Source: Bemisia tabaci | Taxonomy: Eukaryota > Arthropoda > Insecta > Hemiptera > Aleyrodidae | Length of the DNA stretch: 64,000 nucleotides | Reading direction: 5' to 3' | Assembly (NCBI RefSeq): GCF_918797505.1 | Contig: NC_092800.1 | Location: 34,896,263-34,960,262, forward strand | In this document: positions 44,801 to 55,042 of the stretch, in pieces | How the letters are laid out: each line of letters opens with the position of its first letter | How positions within the stretch are numbered: position 1 is the stretch's first letter | Translations under genes and position numbers: made by a program | Notes under the pieces: model-generated | Database searches by the model: none | What the model saw: the letters and a program-made list of their open reading frames with translations, nothing else | Told to the model about the DNA's origin: nothing

Positions 44801-45739
44801 GCGGAAGTTAAAATCAGTGAACCACATTTATGTTTGTTCTTTCATAATTTGTCCGCTCATTTCTTATAAATGGAAGGCCTTGTCCACACAGAGATAGGTT
44901 TGTGGAACTTAACTTTCGCGGAAAGTTTCGTGAACTTTTGCTAGTAGTGATGACAGGACTTTCCCAAAAAATGTGTTCAACACGAGTAAATGCGTCTTAT
45001 GCACCCCTCCCCCGCTGACACGTTCATTTGATGGTTTTTATCGAGTTTCAAAACGAATGAGAAGGGGACGGCAAAATATAGGCGGCTCATGGGCGGCAAG
45101 TAGGTTTGAAGTAGGAGGAAGGCCAGTATTGCCAACTTGCTGGATCCGCCCCTGCAAAATTCTGCACGGATTTTGCACTATGTCGCATTCTTGTAAAAAA
45201 TTGATTTTTTTGGGTCAATTTTGTAACTTTGGAATGGTTTTACATTCCTGTGGCTACAAAACGGCGAAATGAGCCATTCGATCATGTTGAAATAAAACAG
45301 AAGTCGAGTAAATTGAATTGAGGGGAAGTTTTGGCGAGAGGGCCTTGCGCGGTGTCCCAGGACAATACCGGTGAAACGGGAATACAATTTACGAGTGCAA
45401 AGTAAATACTCCCGGTTGAATCGGCCGCCTGAAATTAATACTTTATTTGGACCCCTCGGGGGAAGCATAACATTTACATTTACTTTTTTATCTGTGTAAG
45501 GACCGTTCGATGGTGACTTAACGCAGGGCTCGTGACAGTTTCTCGTTTAGAAATGTTTGAGGAGATCAAATTGATAAAATCATCAGGGCGTTCCTAAGAA
45601 TTTCAATTCTAGTAAAAATTTCAATGATACCCAAACAAATTTGTAAAGGGTTTGGATGATATTTTTAAAATAGACGATTTATATTTATTATCTGATACCA
45701 ATACGGTAAATTCAGAAATTTTTGGTTGAATCTATTTGA
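44801..45739. other. Unassigned spacer
   Basis: No repeat or gene recognised. Confidence 0.35.
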
Positions 45740-45893
45740 AAATGTCACTGAAGTTTATCTGCAGCACAAAGAAAATTCAGTGAAATTTTCAGACAGCTTC
45801 GTTACACAATTTCTCTGTGAAAAAAATAAAATGGCGGCGGAAATTGGTAAACGTCGCATGGCACTTGTGATGCTTGGGCCGGAAGGTGACGAT
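45740..45893. mobile_element. O element copy 2 (right half)
   Basis: AATTCAGTGAAATTTTCAGA, AAAATGGCGGCGGAAATTGG and GGGCCGGAAGGTGACG are the right arm of O1. Confidence 0.75.
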
Positions 45894-46034
45894 TTTGTGA
45901 GAGAAGTATTGAATTTTCAGCAATCTATATTGATCGTTCAGGTGATTTTTATGAATCAAGCTATTTTTGTTTTGAGCAAAGCTTCGGCTAATTTTTCCGC
46001 CGAAATTTCCCAGATCTTGAATGTTGTCTCAAAA

Positions 46035-46275
46035 ACACAGTATCGCACAAGCGCAACATGACGTTTGAAAAGTTGCGTTGCCATTTTATTTTTTTACAGA
46101 GAAATTTTTCGATGAATCTGTCTGAAAATTGCGCTGAATTTTATCGCAAGCACAAAGAAAATTCAGTGGAATTTTCGGACAGCTTCGTTGAACAATTTCT
46201 CTGGAAAAAATAAAATGGCGGCGGAAATTTCAAAACGTCGCATGGCGTTTGTGATACTTCGGCCGGAAGGTGACG
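46035..46275. mobile_element. O element copy 3
   Basis: Left arm from CACAAGCGCAACATGACG, right arm to CGGCCGGAAGGTGACG. Confidence 0.75.
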
Positions 46276-46317
46276 ACTTAAGTCCAGGGATTCTTTCTCA
46301 GGATTTCATAGCTCTTC

Positions 46318-46540
46318 CGTCCCTTTCAAAATGTCCGCCGCCATTTAATTTTTTTTACAGAGAAATTGTACAACGGAGCTTTCCAAAAATTTCACTGAAT
46401 TTGTTTATGCTGATGATGAAATTCAGTAAAATTCTCGGACAACTCCGTTGAACAATTTCTCTAAAAAAAAATAAAATGGCAGCGGAAATTTCGAAACGTC
46501 GCATGGCGTTTGTGATACTTCGGCCAGAAGGCGACGACTT
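46318..46540. mobile_element. O element copy 4
   Basis: Left arm AAAATGTCCGCCGCCATTTA, right arm to GGCCAGAAGGCGACG. Three O copies within 800 bp, with the shared spacer GGGATTCTTTCTCA after copies 3 and 4, imply local duplication. Confidence 0.75.
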
Positions 46541-47112
46541 AAGTTCAGGGATTCTTTCTCAAGATCCCACAGCGGACGAAAAACATCTTCCGTCCTTTTC
46601 AACGCTCAACACAATTACTTTTAGCGGCTCTCAGTTGGCCGAACCGCGGCTTTTCCTTCAATGTATGCACATGACGCGCGCGAGGCGGGCGGAATGTGTG
46701 AAGAAGGTCAAAGGTAAAGGAGCGAAAAATAAAAGTTTTGATAAGGACGCAGAGCAGCGCACAAAAGGTAACAGGAACACGACGGACAGCGGGCGGAAGG
46801 AGGGGCGGTATCGCATTGTGCCCGATTAGAGCAGTTAGAGGACACGTTTAGCCGCGGAGCTTTGCAGGCTGCATAGATTCAGGCGACACATTCACGAGCA
46901 TGGCGATCGGGAGTAACGCTAGCTATTTTCGTCGCTCCTCCGGCGTAACCTCGTATCTCTATCCCCGTATGAGCCCCAAAGAACATGAATTTATATGTAA
47001 ACTAGGGCTCACATGGAGACTGAGATATGTCCTTGCGTCCGACGTTTTCTCGCCGGGGAACCGCGTTTATATTTCACCGTCAACGGGCGGGGAAATTGCT
47101 TTCCACCGCGGC
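46541..47112. other. GC-moderate unassigned region
   Basis: Open frames of up to about 117 codons continue out of the O4 repeat. No domain recognised. Confidence 0.3.
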
Positions 47113-47415
47113 ACGGATTTAGTGCCTACGTCATCCGATTTTCGATGCATCGATGGCTGAAGTCGAAAATGCGTGCAGCGAGAAATTTGCGAGCTGATTG
47201 TGGACGAATTTAGTGCCGTCGTAAAACGAACGATATATCGATGGTCGAGGTCGAGAATTGCAGACGGCGAGAATGCGCGATTGAGATGAGAGCTCAAAGC
47301 GTGAGGATTTGGTGCCTGCGTTATCCGGTATTCGATACATCGACGGCTGAAGGGAAAAATGCGTACCTACGGCGGGAAATATCCGATCGAAATTGGAGCT
47401 CAAAGCGGAGCGGTA
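47113..47415. repeat. Degenerate tandem repeat, three units of about 91-100 bp
   Basis: GGATTTAGTGCCTACGTCAT (47114), GAATTTAGTGCCGTCGT (47206) and GGATTTGGTGCCTGCGTTAT (47305) head units that contain ATCGATGGCTGAAG/ATCGACGGCTGAAG and GCGAGAAAT/GCGGGAAAT. Confidence 0.75.
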
Positions 47416-47899
47416 AATCCTTTCGCGGATGTTGATCAAAAGTCTGGGGCATGGAAATTTTTGACCTGCAAAACATGACATTCGCAACAGTCGCTACCAT
47501 TTTGATCGGGTATGACACGCTTATCTCCGATCTCGAAATTGCAAATTTTCCAGGTTTTTTTCCTTTTTTTAAAGGAGGTTTTCCTTGCAGGCGTTGCAGA
47601 GGGCTTCCGTCTAAGAGATGGATAAACGGCATCCAAAAAGGAATGAACGGATGCCAGCTTTCGAAAAATCTCTACCTTGATGGATTCCACTGGCGGTGTA
47701 CTGCCTTACGAAAGTGATTAAAGCAACGTTAGTTTTCTTGAAATTGTCTGTGAATTTTCTCCGTCTATTTAAACACATTCGCAGCAAAAATTCAAAGCGA
47801 TTTTTTCCCTCTTTATAGTGCATAAGTTTCCCCCGGAAGTTAGCGCTCAGATTCGTTTTATTACGACTGATGACTAGAAAAAAGTTAAGCAATTGATTT

Positions 47900-48105
47900 A
47901 GCAACTCTAAACCAATTTAGGAACTCTAAACCAATTCAGCAAAAGTCAACTCAAAAAGTGATCACCCCAACATTTATCAGACATCATTAGGCGAATTCCA
48001 TTGGAGTTTTTCCTCGACGAGTGCTCATCAATCATCGTTCGACGAAAAGAAGCGTTGATCTCCGAATTTAACTTCTGCCTCGCCCGATTGAATTGCTAAG
48101 ATTGA
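47900..48105. repeat. T repeat copy 2
   Basis: AGTGATCACCCCAACATTTA, CATCATTAGGCGAATT and GATCTCCGAATTTAACTTCT match T1 and T3. Confidence 0.6.
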
Positions 48106-48172
48106 AAATGCGGGGTCATTTACGTATGTCTCGGCTGAACACGGCAGAAAATGATTTTAAAAAATTTAACCG

Positions 48173-48403
48173 CACTGGAAAAAAACACATTGAATCTAGA
48201 GTCCAGACTCTTGAAAACATTGACAAGAAAAAATACTCTTGATTCAATCGGATGTAAGCTTAAATCAAGAACCATGACACTTAATTTGAGCGGATTTCCT
48301 ATTGTTTTAAGCTAGATTCTGATTGAATCAAGAGTACTTTTTCTTGTCGATGTTTTTAAGAGTCTGGACTCAAGATCCAATGTTTTTTTTTTTTTTTCCA
48401 GTG
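48173..48403. mobile_element. A element copy 8
   Basis: Ends CACTGGAAAAAAACAC and TTTTTTTTTCCAGTG. CG on both sides. Confidence 0.92.
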
Positions 48404-49523
48404 CGGTAATTGGGTTTTGCAGCAATGAGTCGAATGATGCAGCCACTGAATTAGTCTATCTTCCCTGGCCCATACGAGCTGCAAGCCGCGATATAGGTTA
48501 TGCATCCGCGTTGAAGGATCGCTGATTTATTGGTGCCGGACCGCACAGGCAGCAGCTGGCGTTTCGACACTTCGGCCGGGAATCGATAGGATCCGCGAAT
48601 TTATAATGGAGGACGCAAATGCGTGGCGGGCTGCATATCGGTCGAATGAAGGCGACCCATATTTCAGCGGTGAAAAATGTGGAGCCGTCGGAAGTACAGC
48701 TTTTCCAGTGCGTTAAGTTTTATCGCGCGATGAAAAATAATAAACGGGATTTATTGCCGGCAATCCTCGCATTTGGAGAAAAAGGCTTTCGAGCTCCTTT
48801 TTTTCTGAAAATTAATATGTGTATTTCTAGATATGGGTTTAGCGTGAGCTCTTCGGAAATAAATTTTCGACATGGAAAAGATTTTTGAGTTAACAACACC
48901 TTTGCAGTTTTGAAATGACCTTTCGGGTCTGTGTATTTATGGGTCAAAACAGGACTTTTTTTAATAAAATGTTTACGAAAAATTTCTCACGCCTCAGTTG
49001 GATAAATGCCTCCTTAAATTTCCCTGAACCTTAATACCAGCGTTCTTTCGGGGGCCGAATTCGGTCGGTCCTTCCACCGTACTTAAATATACTTAGGACG
49101 GGTCTCGACTGCACAAAAGTCCGGCTTAGCGCTTCTGATCGGCCGGTGGTGCGGTTTGGAATCATCGATGGATGTTGTACTCCGTGTGAAAGAGCCGACA
49201 AAATTCGGCCCCAGGAATTTGATGACAGTTTTGGGATAAAAGCTTTGGGAAGAAGCTTCAGAAAAGCCAGAGAAGTCAGGAAAGCTTCAACATTGCATTC
49301 ACCCATGGCCTCAAAAAGACTAGATTTTGTGAGTTAAATGGGGATGAAACTCCGAGAGATCTCTGATTTTTCAAGGTATTATACTTGGGGTTTAATTCCA
49401 ATGAAAATGATATTATCAGGACATCGGGAGAAATCTGATTTCCGAAAAAAGGTCATTTTAGCTCTCTTCTGCGGGGCTCCGTTTTCAAGGAAGTCGCGTT
49501 TTATAGATGAAGAATATAGGGTA
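48404..49523. other. Unassigned spacer
   Basis: Nothing recognised. Confidence 0.35.
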
Positions 49524-49752
49524 CACTGGAGAAAAAAAACACATTGGATCTAGAGTCCAGACTCTTAAAAACATCGACAAGAAAAAGTACTCTTGATTCA
49601 ATTAAAATCTAGCTTACATGAAGAACCAAGCCTCTTAATTCAAGCGGATTTTGTTTTGATTCAAGCAAGAATCCGATTGGATCAAGAGTATTTTTTCTTG
49701 TCAATGTTTTCAAGAGTCTGAACTCTAGATCCAATGTATTTTTCTTCCAGTG
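49524..49752. mobile_element. A element copy 9
   Basis: Ends CACTGGAGAAAAAAAACAC and TTTTTCTTCCAGTG. Flanked by TA and TG. Confidence 0.88.
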
Positions 49753-49937
49753 TGATCTTTTAATTCAAATTACGCTTTTACTGGAATAATTCGAAAAATT
49801 TCAATAAAATCAAAAGTTATGTCAACGAAGTGAGTCCGGAAACACCCATCTTTAACTTGACCGCGAAAAATCCTGAAAAGCGAATTTCGCGACAGTCTCA
49901 TCAGACTGTCTTGAATCCGACGAAATAGATGACATCG

Positions 49938-50478
49938 GTAAAAAAAAAGTTACGGGCTATACAAGGTAGATTTACACAGGTATGGACAGAACTGAACAAC
50001 TGGCCTCTGATTGGCTCTCCAGCGGCCCCTTAACGTCAGCCATTTTGGATGTTTTGATTATTTTGATTTATTATGTTCGGTTTATCGTTTGTCAAAAATT
50101 TGTGGGATTTTTTGCACAATTTTGGTTATGCGATATTAATTTTAGCGTTTAAACGCACAAACGTTTGAATGTTAATTTGATTGTAATTTAATTAAAAAAC
50201 GGGCCCCTTAACCTACGTCACGAGGTCATGTGACACGTACTGAGGCTCATGGGAAATTTTCAACTTTTCCATACCTGTGTAAATCTACCTTGCGGGCTAT
50301 ACAGACATACCTTCCGTTCCGGGCTCAGAGGCTGGAAGTTCCGGGTGCAGGAGCCGTAGCTTTTGCTCTGTGTGCTACGCCCGGAACTTTCAGCATCTGA
50401 GCCTGGAATGCGGACGGTATGTCTATACTATAGCTCGTAAGTACGGATTCCAAGACTGGAGTTTTTTTTTTTTCAATG
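49938..50478. mobile_element. D element copy 3, interrupted
   Basis: AAAAAAGTTACGGGCTATAC at left, the D core with GACATACCTTCCGTTCCGGG, and TTTTTTTTTTCAATG at right. Split by the insertion at 49964-50292. Confidence 0.85.
49964..50292. mobile_element. Insertion in D3 with 23-bp TIR and 11-bp TSD
   Basis: Arms GGTAGATTTACACAGGTATG and CATACCTGTGTAAATCTACC are perfectly complementary. The D sequence CGGGCTATACA stands on both sides (49953-49963, 50293-50303), while D2 has it once. Long TSDs of 9-11 bases are typical of Mutator-like elements; that assignment is inference. About 329 bp. Confidence 0.88.
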
Positions 50479-51394
50479 ATCAAAAGAGCAACAACCCATC
50501 GACCAGTACGGACCAATCACAGAGCTTCCCGCCAGATCCACCAAATCCAGTGTTCCGCCAGATACGGGTTGAATCCCAACGATGTCGCCGGTGAGCCCCG
50601 TATGCGATAATCGAGTTCACACCCTCTACCCGATCCGACGAGAAAAAACGCTACAACTGCTTTCAGCATACTCTGACAGCGGAAGGTATACCAACGCAGT
50701 GAGCCTGGAGACACAAATCACTGGGCCGCGACAAATCCTGTGGACAACTTCTAGACAGAAACGCACCTCCTGCGATTGATCCTCGGTCCAGCCGCAACAC
50801 AATACATCACACGGCTGAACCATATTTCGCGGGCACGACGACCTTGAGCCCCAGACTCGCGTCGCAGCGCAGGAAGATCATATTTCCCCAGCCGTGTCGA
50901 CGCGGCAACAGCGCAGCGGAGCCGGGCTCCGCGAGAGGGGCGTATGCGGCCACACGCCCGTTTTCGAGGAGAGGGGATGCCCCACGACCTCCCCGCGGCT
51001 CCCGCGCCATCCGGCGGCGACCCAACGACGGCCATTTCTGCAGCCTAGTCGCCTGTCATGTCCGCACGTGGATCCTTCCAGACGATAACTCCGCAGTGAA
51101 ACCGGCTGATTGTTCCTTGTTTTTGTGGTGATAGGTGTCCGCGAGTGGTCGATTTCAGTGTTCGGTGTGGTGTCCTCCCGCGTGATACGGTATTTCCAGT
51201 TCGAATCTGTAGGTAAATCATTCAGAGCCGGTGTTACCTATCTGCTACGCAGCAGGTCTCAACGGTGTTATCCACGGGGTCTGTTGCACATAAGAGATTC
51301 GGCGAGTTCGTACGCTGCAAATTCGAGTACCTGTAGGGGGAGCGTGCGGACTTGTTGAAATTTGGGGCTTGTGGGGTCATCGATGACTCTATAT
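50479..51394. other. GC-rich region upstream of the gene
   Basis: CpG-rich from 50640 to 51110. Overlapping open frames of 60-98 codons on both strands are compositional. Best candidate in the window for the promoter region of the 52.3-55.6 kb gene. Confidence 0.35.
51150..51220 (+). promoter_or_regulatory. Candidate initiator and non-coding first exon
   Basis: TTTCAGTG at 51154-51160 fits the arthropod initiator TCAGT. CTGTAG/GTAAAT at 51207-51218 is a good splice donor. An acceptor-like GTCATTTCAG ends at 52261, one base before the ATG. Together these could form a short 5' non-coding exon; unproven. Confidence 0.25.
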
Positions 51395-51536
51395 AAACTA
51401 CATTTTGCGATAAGGGACCACTATTTATGGCTCACCCGTATGAGCACTTAGGTGTATGGGTTGATTGATACGTTGTTTTTGAAATGAGCCAGGAAAAGTA
51501 GTCTCTTCTTGCAAAATGTGGTCCATTTGCAGAGAG
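51395..51536. mobile_element. C element copy 6
   Basis: ACTACATTTTGCGATAAGGG opposite CTTCTTGCAAAATGTGGTCC. Confidence 0.8.
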
Positions 51537-51676
51537 TGAACTCGGTAATTTAGCTGAAGAGTAGCAGTTAGTTGACAGAAGAATTGCCCAAAAAACACGT
51601 TAAACGCAAACAAAATGTCTAAAATACTTTTAAAAATACAGGTGACCAAATCTTTCAAGTGCAACAGATTCATCTT

Positions 51677-51980
51677 ATGGACTGCGTTTAGCAGAAAAGA
51701 GCACACACACACAGCACACACACACAGTCACACACACACACAGTCATCAGTCATCAGTCACACCAGTCATTGCCAAATTTAACCCGGCAATTTAATTTTT
51801 TACGAGAGAACGCTTGTACTGATTCTTTTAAAAATTGTAAGGAATTCGCTTCATACCGTGCAGCAAATTCATTGCGTGAACACAAATCCGCAAAACCATT
51901 TTCATGTAAAAAATTAAAGTGCCCGATTAAATGTGGCAACAGCTGATGCGGCTTGGTTCCTTTCTGCTTAACGCAGCCCT
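51677..51980. mobile_element. Q element copy 4 with a CA microsatellite
   Basis: TGGACTGCGTTTAGCAGAAA at left, TTTCTGCTTAACGCAGCCC at right. A CACACA tract and CAGTCAT repeats (51691-51758) replace part of the left arm. Confidence 0.75.
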
Positions 51981-52262
51981 TATCATCCAACTAAAGAGAA
52001 AACGTTTTGTTCCAGCATTAAGGTCGTTTCCGCTAAACATAGCCCAAATATCCGTAAAATCAACGAAAAAAACTCAATTTTTTCCAACTTTAACTTCAAC
52101 AGTGATATCGTTTGATTTATTTTCCAATCAAGGCGACACGGAAAACATCTCTATGTCACGTCCGTGATAAAGGCTTTCGAGACGCGAATGATCCTCTTAT
52201 CAGTGCCCGACTTGCCACGAGCCGAACCCGCGTGTGTCCGTCATCGGTGACGTCATTTCAGA

Positions 52263-52627
52263 ATGGCGATGGACAAACTCATGCTCCTGAACGAGGTCGC
52301 TCGGAGCATCCTCGAGGCAGAGGATGACGACAGCGGACCCTCGCAACCCAAAAAACCCAAAACCGCCGAAGACCCAGATCCAGGACCTTTCATCCTCGAG
52401 GGCCGAGACCGAGAACTTTCGCCGAGACCTTTCGTGCCTGTGACGCAGTGCTGCTACCTCCTGTGCCACGACAAAGTTCCCAAAGACGACCAACGGAAAC
52501 TTTGGGACCTCTGGGAGAACACGATGGACAAAGCCGCTCAAGACGAGTATCTCTCCAGCTTGATCGAGTTCAGACCGCCGGCCACCGTCAAAGTCGAACC
52601 GAAAAGGAACCGGAATTTCCTTTGGAG
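52263..52627 (+). CDS. Exon 1 of a transposase-derived-like protein (residues 1-121 and two bases of codon 122)
   Basis: Begins at ATG 52263 in a strong context (A at -3, G at +4). It opens with a short hydrophobic helix-like start and an acidic, proline-rich segment (residues 20-58) containing KKPK, a possible nuclear signal. Residues 60-70 hold CC and C (C63, C64, C68) followed by H69, then W81, W84 and a conserved-looking F-R-P stretch. The exon ends AG at 52626-52627 before the donor GTAAAT. From memory of insect families, this cysteine-bearing block followed by an arginine-rich linker resembles the N-terminal module of a large group of transposase-derived proteins. An antisense open frame of 148 codons here is a shadow. 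Codon use is GC-rich relative to its surroundings, as expected for a real exon. Confidence 0.8.
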
Positions 52628-52817
52628 GTAAATTATCTTCGACCATTTTTTATTATTAATGACGTGAGCGTGGATGGGAGGGGAGGGGGCTGCTGGTCTA
52701 CGTTGAAATTAATTTCGATCCCCATAGAAAATGTAAGGGGGCCTACAAAACAAGAGCGTGACATTTCTGTCACCTTTGACCTTTGGTGATCAATTTTTCG
52801 GGGAGGCTCGTTCAAAA

Positions 52818-52955
52818 TTGGACTACATTTTGCGATAAACAACTAGTGTTTCCGGCTCATTTTGGAAGCGACGTAAATGCCAAGAGTTTTTTACGCTGAC
52901 CGGCGCTTCCGTGGACGAGGAAGAGGTTCCATATTGCAAAATGTACCTATCCAAT
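52818..52955. mobile_element. C element copy 7 (intronic)
   Basis: TTGGACTACATTTTGCGATA at left and TTGCAAAATGTACCTATCCAA at right. Confidence 0.75.
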
Positions 52956-53884
52956 TGTATCTGATTCTATAAAAAATCTGTGAAATTTCCCGCTAAAAAT
53001 GCTTGCTAGTTGCCTGTAAAGAATACAATTTGCAAAAGGAATATTGGCAACGTTGAAATTAAGTCACATCATTCCGTCTGGGGAAAAACAATTTTATCAA
53101 AATGATTCCTATTACGATAACACACTGTGACACAGCTAGGTATTCTTATTATGGGAGGCGAAACATGAATAAACCCAGGTCTTTGGTTCATTCTATGGTT
53201 TCGCAGTTTTTACATTGTTTTCAGTGCTAATTTCTCCGCAAAGTGTATCAAAATCAACATAAAATTTGGGATGCTTTGTATTTCCCTGCCTATTTTACCC
53301 TTAAGTAACACAAGAACACAAATAATTTTCTCAGTTTCGAGATTTCTAAAGGGAAACCCTAGCATCGAAGAGAAAAACTTTCGTCTGTGTTCGAACATTC
53401 GACGTCCTCTCTACGTTATTGATCACCCAGAGAGATGCGAGGAATAACCCCCGGAAATTTTCCTTGATCTGTATCTCTTGAAAAGCTCGAACAAGAACGC
53501 CAGTTGTTTCTCTCGTGAGAAAGTAAAATGTGATCATAATTTCAACATTTTATGGCCCGAGCTTGTTTTTCCAACCCGGGCGATCGAGATTTCGGGTCAT
53601 TCCGGTTTAATTAAAAATATTAAAAGAAAATGGCGGGGAAAGTTTCGGGGCTGCGTGTTTTTGTGGTGAAACCACCGATCAAGGAGAAGGGATCTGCGGC
53701 GATCTCTATTAGTGTCGCCGTCCCATCAATTTTAACTTTACCAGTTGCGCGGCGCCTAACTTTGCCTCATGCCCTGTTGCCGGTTTCTAAGTTTACCTGC
53801 CAAGATTATCGTTGCCCCTCTGACGTAAGGACGTTTAACGAGTTTCTCGTGAACCCTGTTTTACACCTTAATCCCTGTTCTCTG

Positions 53885-54121
53885 CACTGAGAAAAAACTA
53901 TGGCTTATAAACCTATTAGTGGTAAATATGGAACACCACTAATAGTAGTACCTCTACATATAATAATAGCACATATACCTTAGTTATGGTCTCTGTACCT
54001 TAATTAGGTACAGAGACCTTAGTATGGTTCACAGACCGAGAATCATTGGTTTATTTACGACTATTATAGGTGTTCCATATTTACCTCTAATAGGTTTATA
54101 AACCATAGTTTTTTCTCAGTG
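53885..54121. mobile_element. H element (intronic)
   Basis: Ends CACTGAGAAAAAACTATGG and CCATAGTTTTTTCTCAGTG. Long arms with TATAAACCTATTAG and CTAATAGGTTTATA; the centre is GGTACAGAGACC opposite GGTCTCTGTACC. TG flanks both sides. 237 bp, only copy in the window. Confidence 0.9.
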
Positions 54122-54428
54122 TGGGGATCATGCGGAGATCGAGGTGCGCCCTTACGCCAGAGGAGCGATGTGTTTTTCGATCCCGATTATTTCGCCCAAA
54201 TCTTCTCGCCCACGATGAAAGCGAAGTGCCCAAGAGAGGTTTTCTAAGTTTCAAGCCCACCCCGTTGGCCGTTGGATTTAGGAAGGTTGAGAAAGGCGTC
54301 TGTGAGCCTTTTTGAGGCGTCTAGTTTGATCGCGAAGATAAGGCTCCTTTGACGACTGATGAGCAACGTTTTGGATACTATTCAGTTTGCCATAATATCC
54401 ATAACTTGCCTCAAAAATAAACGTTTTA

Positions 54429-54487
54429 TCGAAGGAAATTTGGCAACTCTTGAATGTTCATACGGCGTTCTTCCTTATAGCACGGAG
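54429..54487. mobile_element. G element fragment (right arm)
   Basis: ATCGAAGGAAATTTGGCAAC and GTTCATACGGCGTTCTTCCT; left arm missing. Confidence 0.7.
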
Positions 54488-55010
54488 GTATAGGAATCAC
54501 CCATTTCAACCAACAGAATCGCTCCATACACCTAAATGTCTTCTTTGTCTATAGCTTGTCTATCAATTTCAACAATCAGCCCGCTGCTAGAGTACCTATA
54601 TTGAGAGAGTATGGCCACTGGGCCCCATGGAGAGGCTTAGGACCCAAAGATGGCGGTGCTTTGTTTTGGTTTTTGAGGATGGGAGGGGGTCATTGCCAAC
54701 TTTTGACGGTTACCACCAACCGTACTTGCTGCCATCCTTACTACATTCAAGATAATTTTTCTCAAAAATTGCACACGATTAGTCTTAAAAATATGTAAAG
54801 AAGTCGCAAGAGTGCATTTGAGTAATTTTCTCGTTACGATAAGCAAAGAAAACTACATTTTGAGTCATTTTGCATTACATTAATTTATGGCGTCCGCCAT
54901 TTTTGGGTCCTAAGGGCTCCATTCAGTCTAAGATGGCTGAGCCAATCAGAGGTGGTAACCCCAGTGGCCATACTCTCTCAATATAGGTACTCTACCCGCT
55001 GCTCTAGAAC
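54488..55010. mobile_element. U element copy 2 (fragment), split by insertion
   Basis: GTCTATCAATTTCAACAATC then AGCCCGCTGCT, interrupted, then CCCGCTGCTCTAG. U3 reads CAATCAGCCCGCTGATG without interruption. Confidence 0.65.
54589..54994. mobile_element. Mutator-like candidate with 9-bp TSD (intronic)
   Basis: Arms AGAGTACCTATATTGAGAGA and TCTCTCAATATAGGTACTCT pair over about 34 bases. CCCGCTGCT stands on both sides (54580-54588, 54995-55003). A 9-bp TSD is the usual length for Mutator-like elements. 406 bp. The right end lies 48 bases before the exon 2 start. Confidence 0.88.
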
Positions 55011-55042
55011 TGTTGACTAACTCGACCCGCTTCGTATTCCAG

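Larger units (their letters stand above)
52628..55042 (+). other. Intron (2415 bp), loaded with mobile elements
   Basis: Donor GGAG/GTAAAT and acceptor TATTCCAG/GTAC. A branch-site-like TTGACTAAC lies at 55013-55021, about 22 bases before the AG. The splice joins AG+G to make Arg122 and keeps the frame. The intron holds C7, H, a G fragment, U2 and a Mutator-like candidate. Confidence 0.8.

Noticed and set aside
44519..44827. Minus-strand frame with a repeated M-R-E-V-F unit
   Set aside because: Translation of the 69-78 bp tandem repeat; no start or context support.
52200..52646. 148-codon antisense frame over exon 1
   Set aside because: Shadow of the real exon; no splice or start support.
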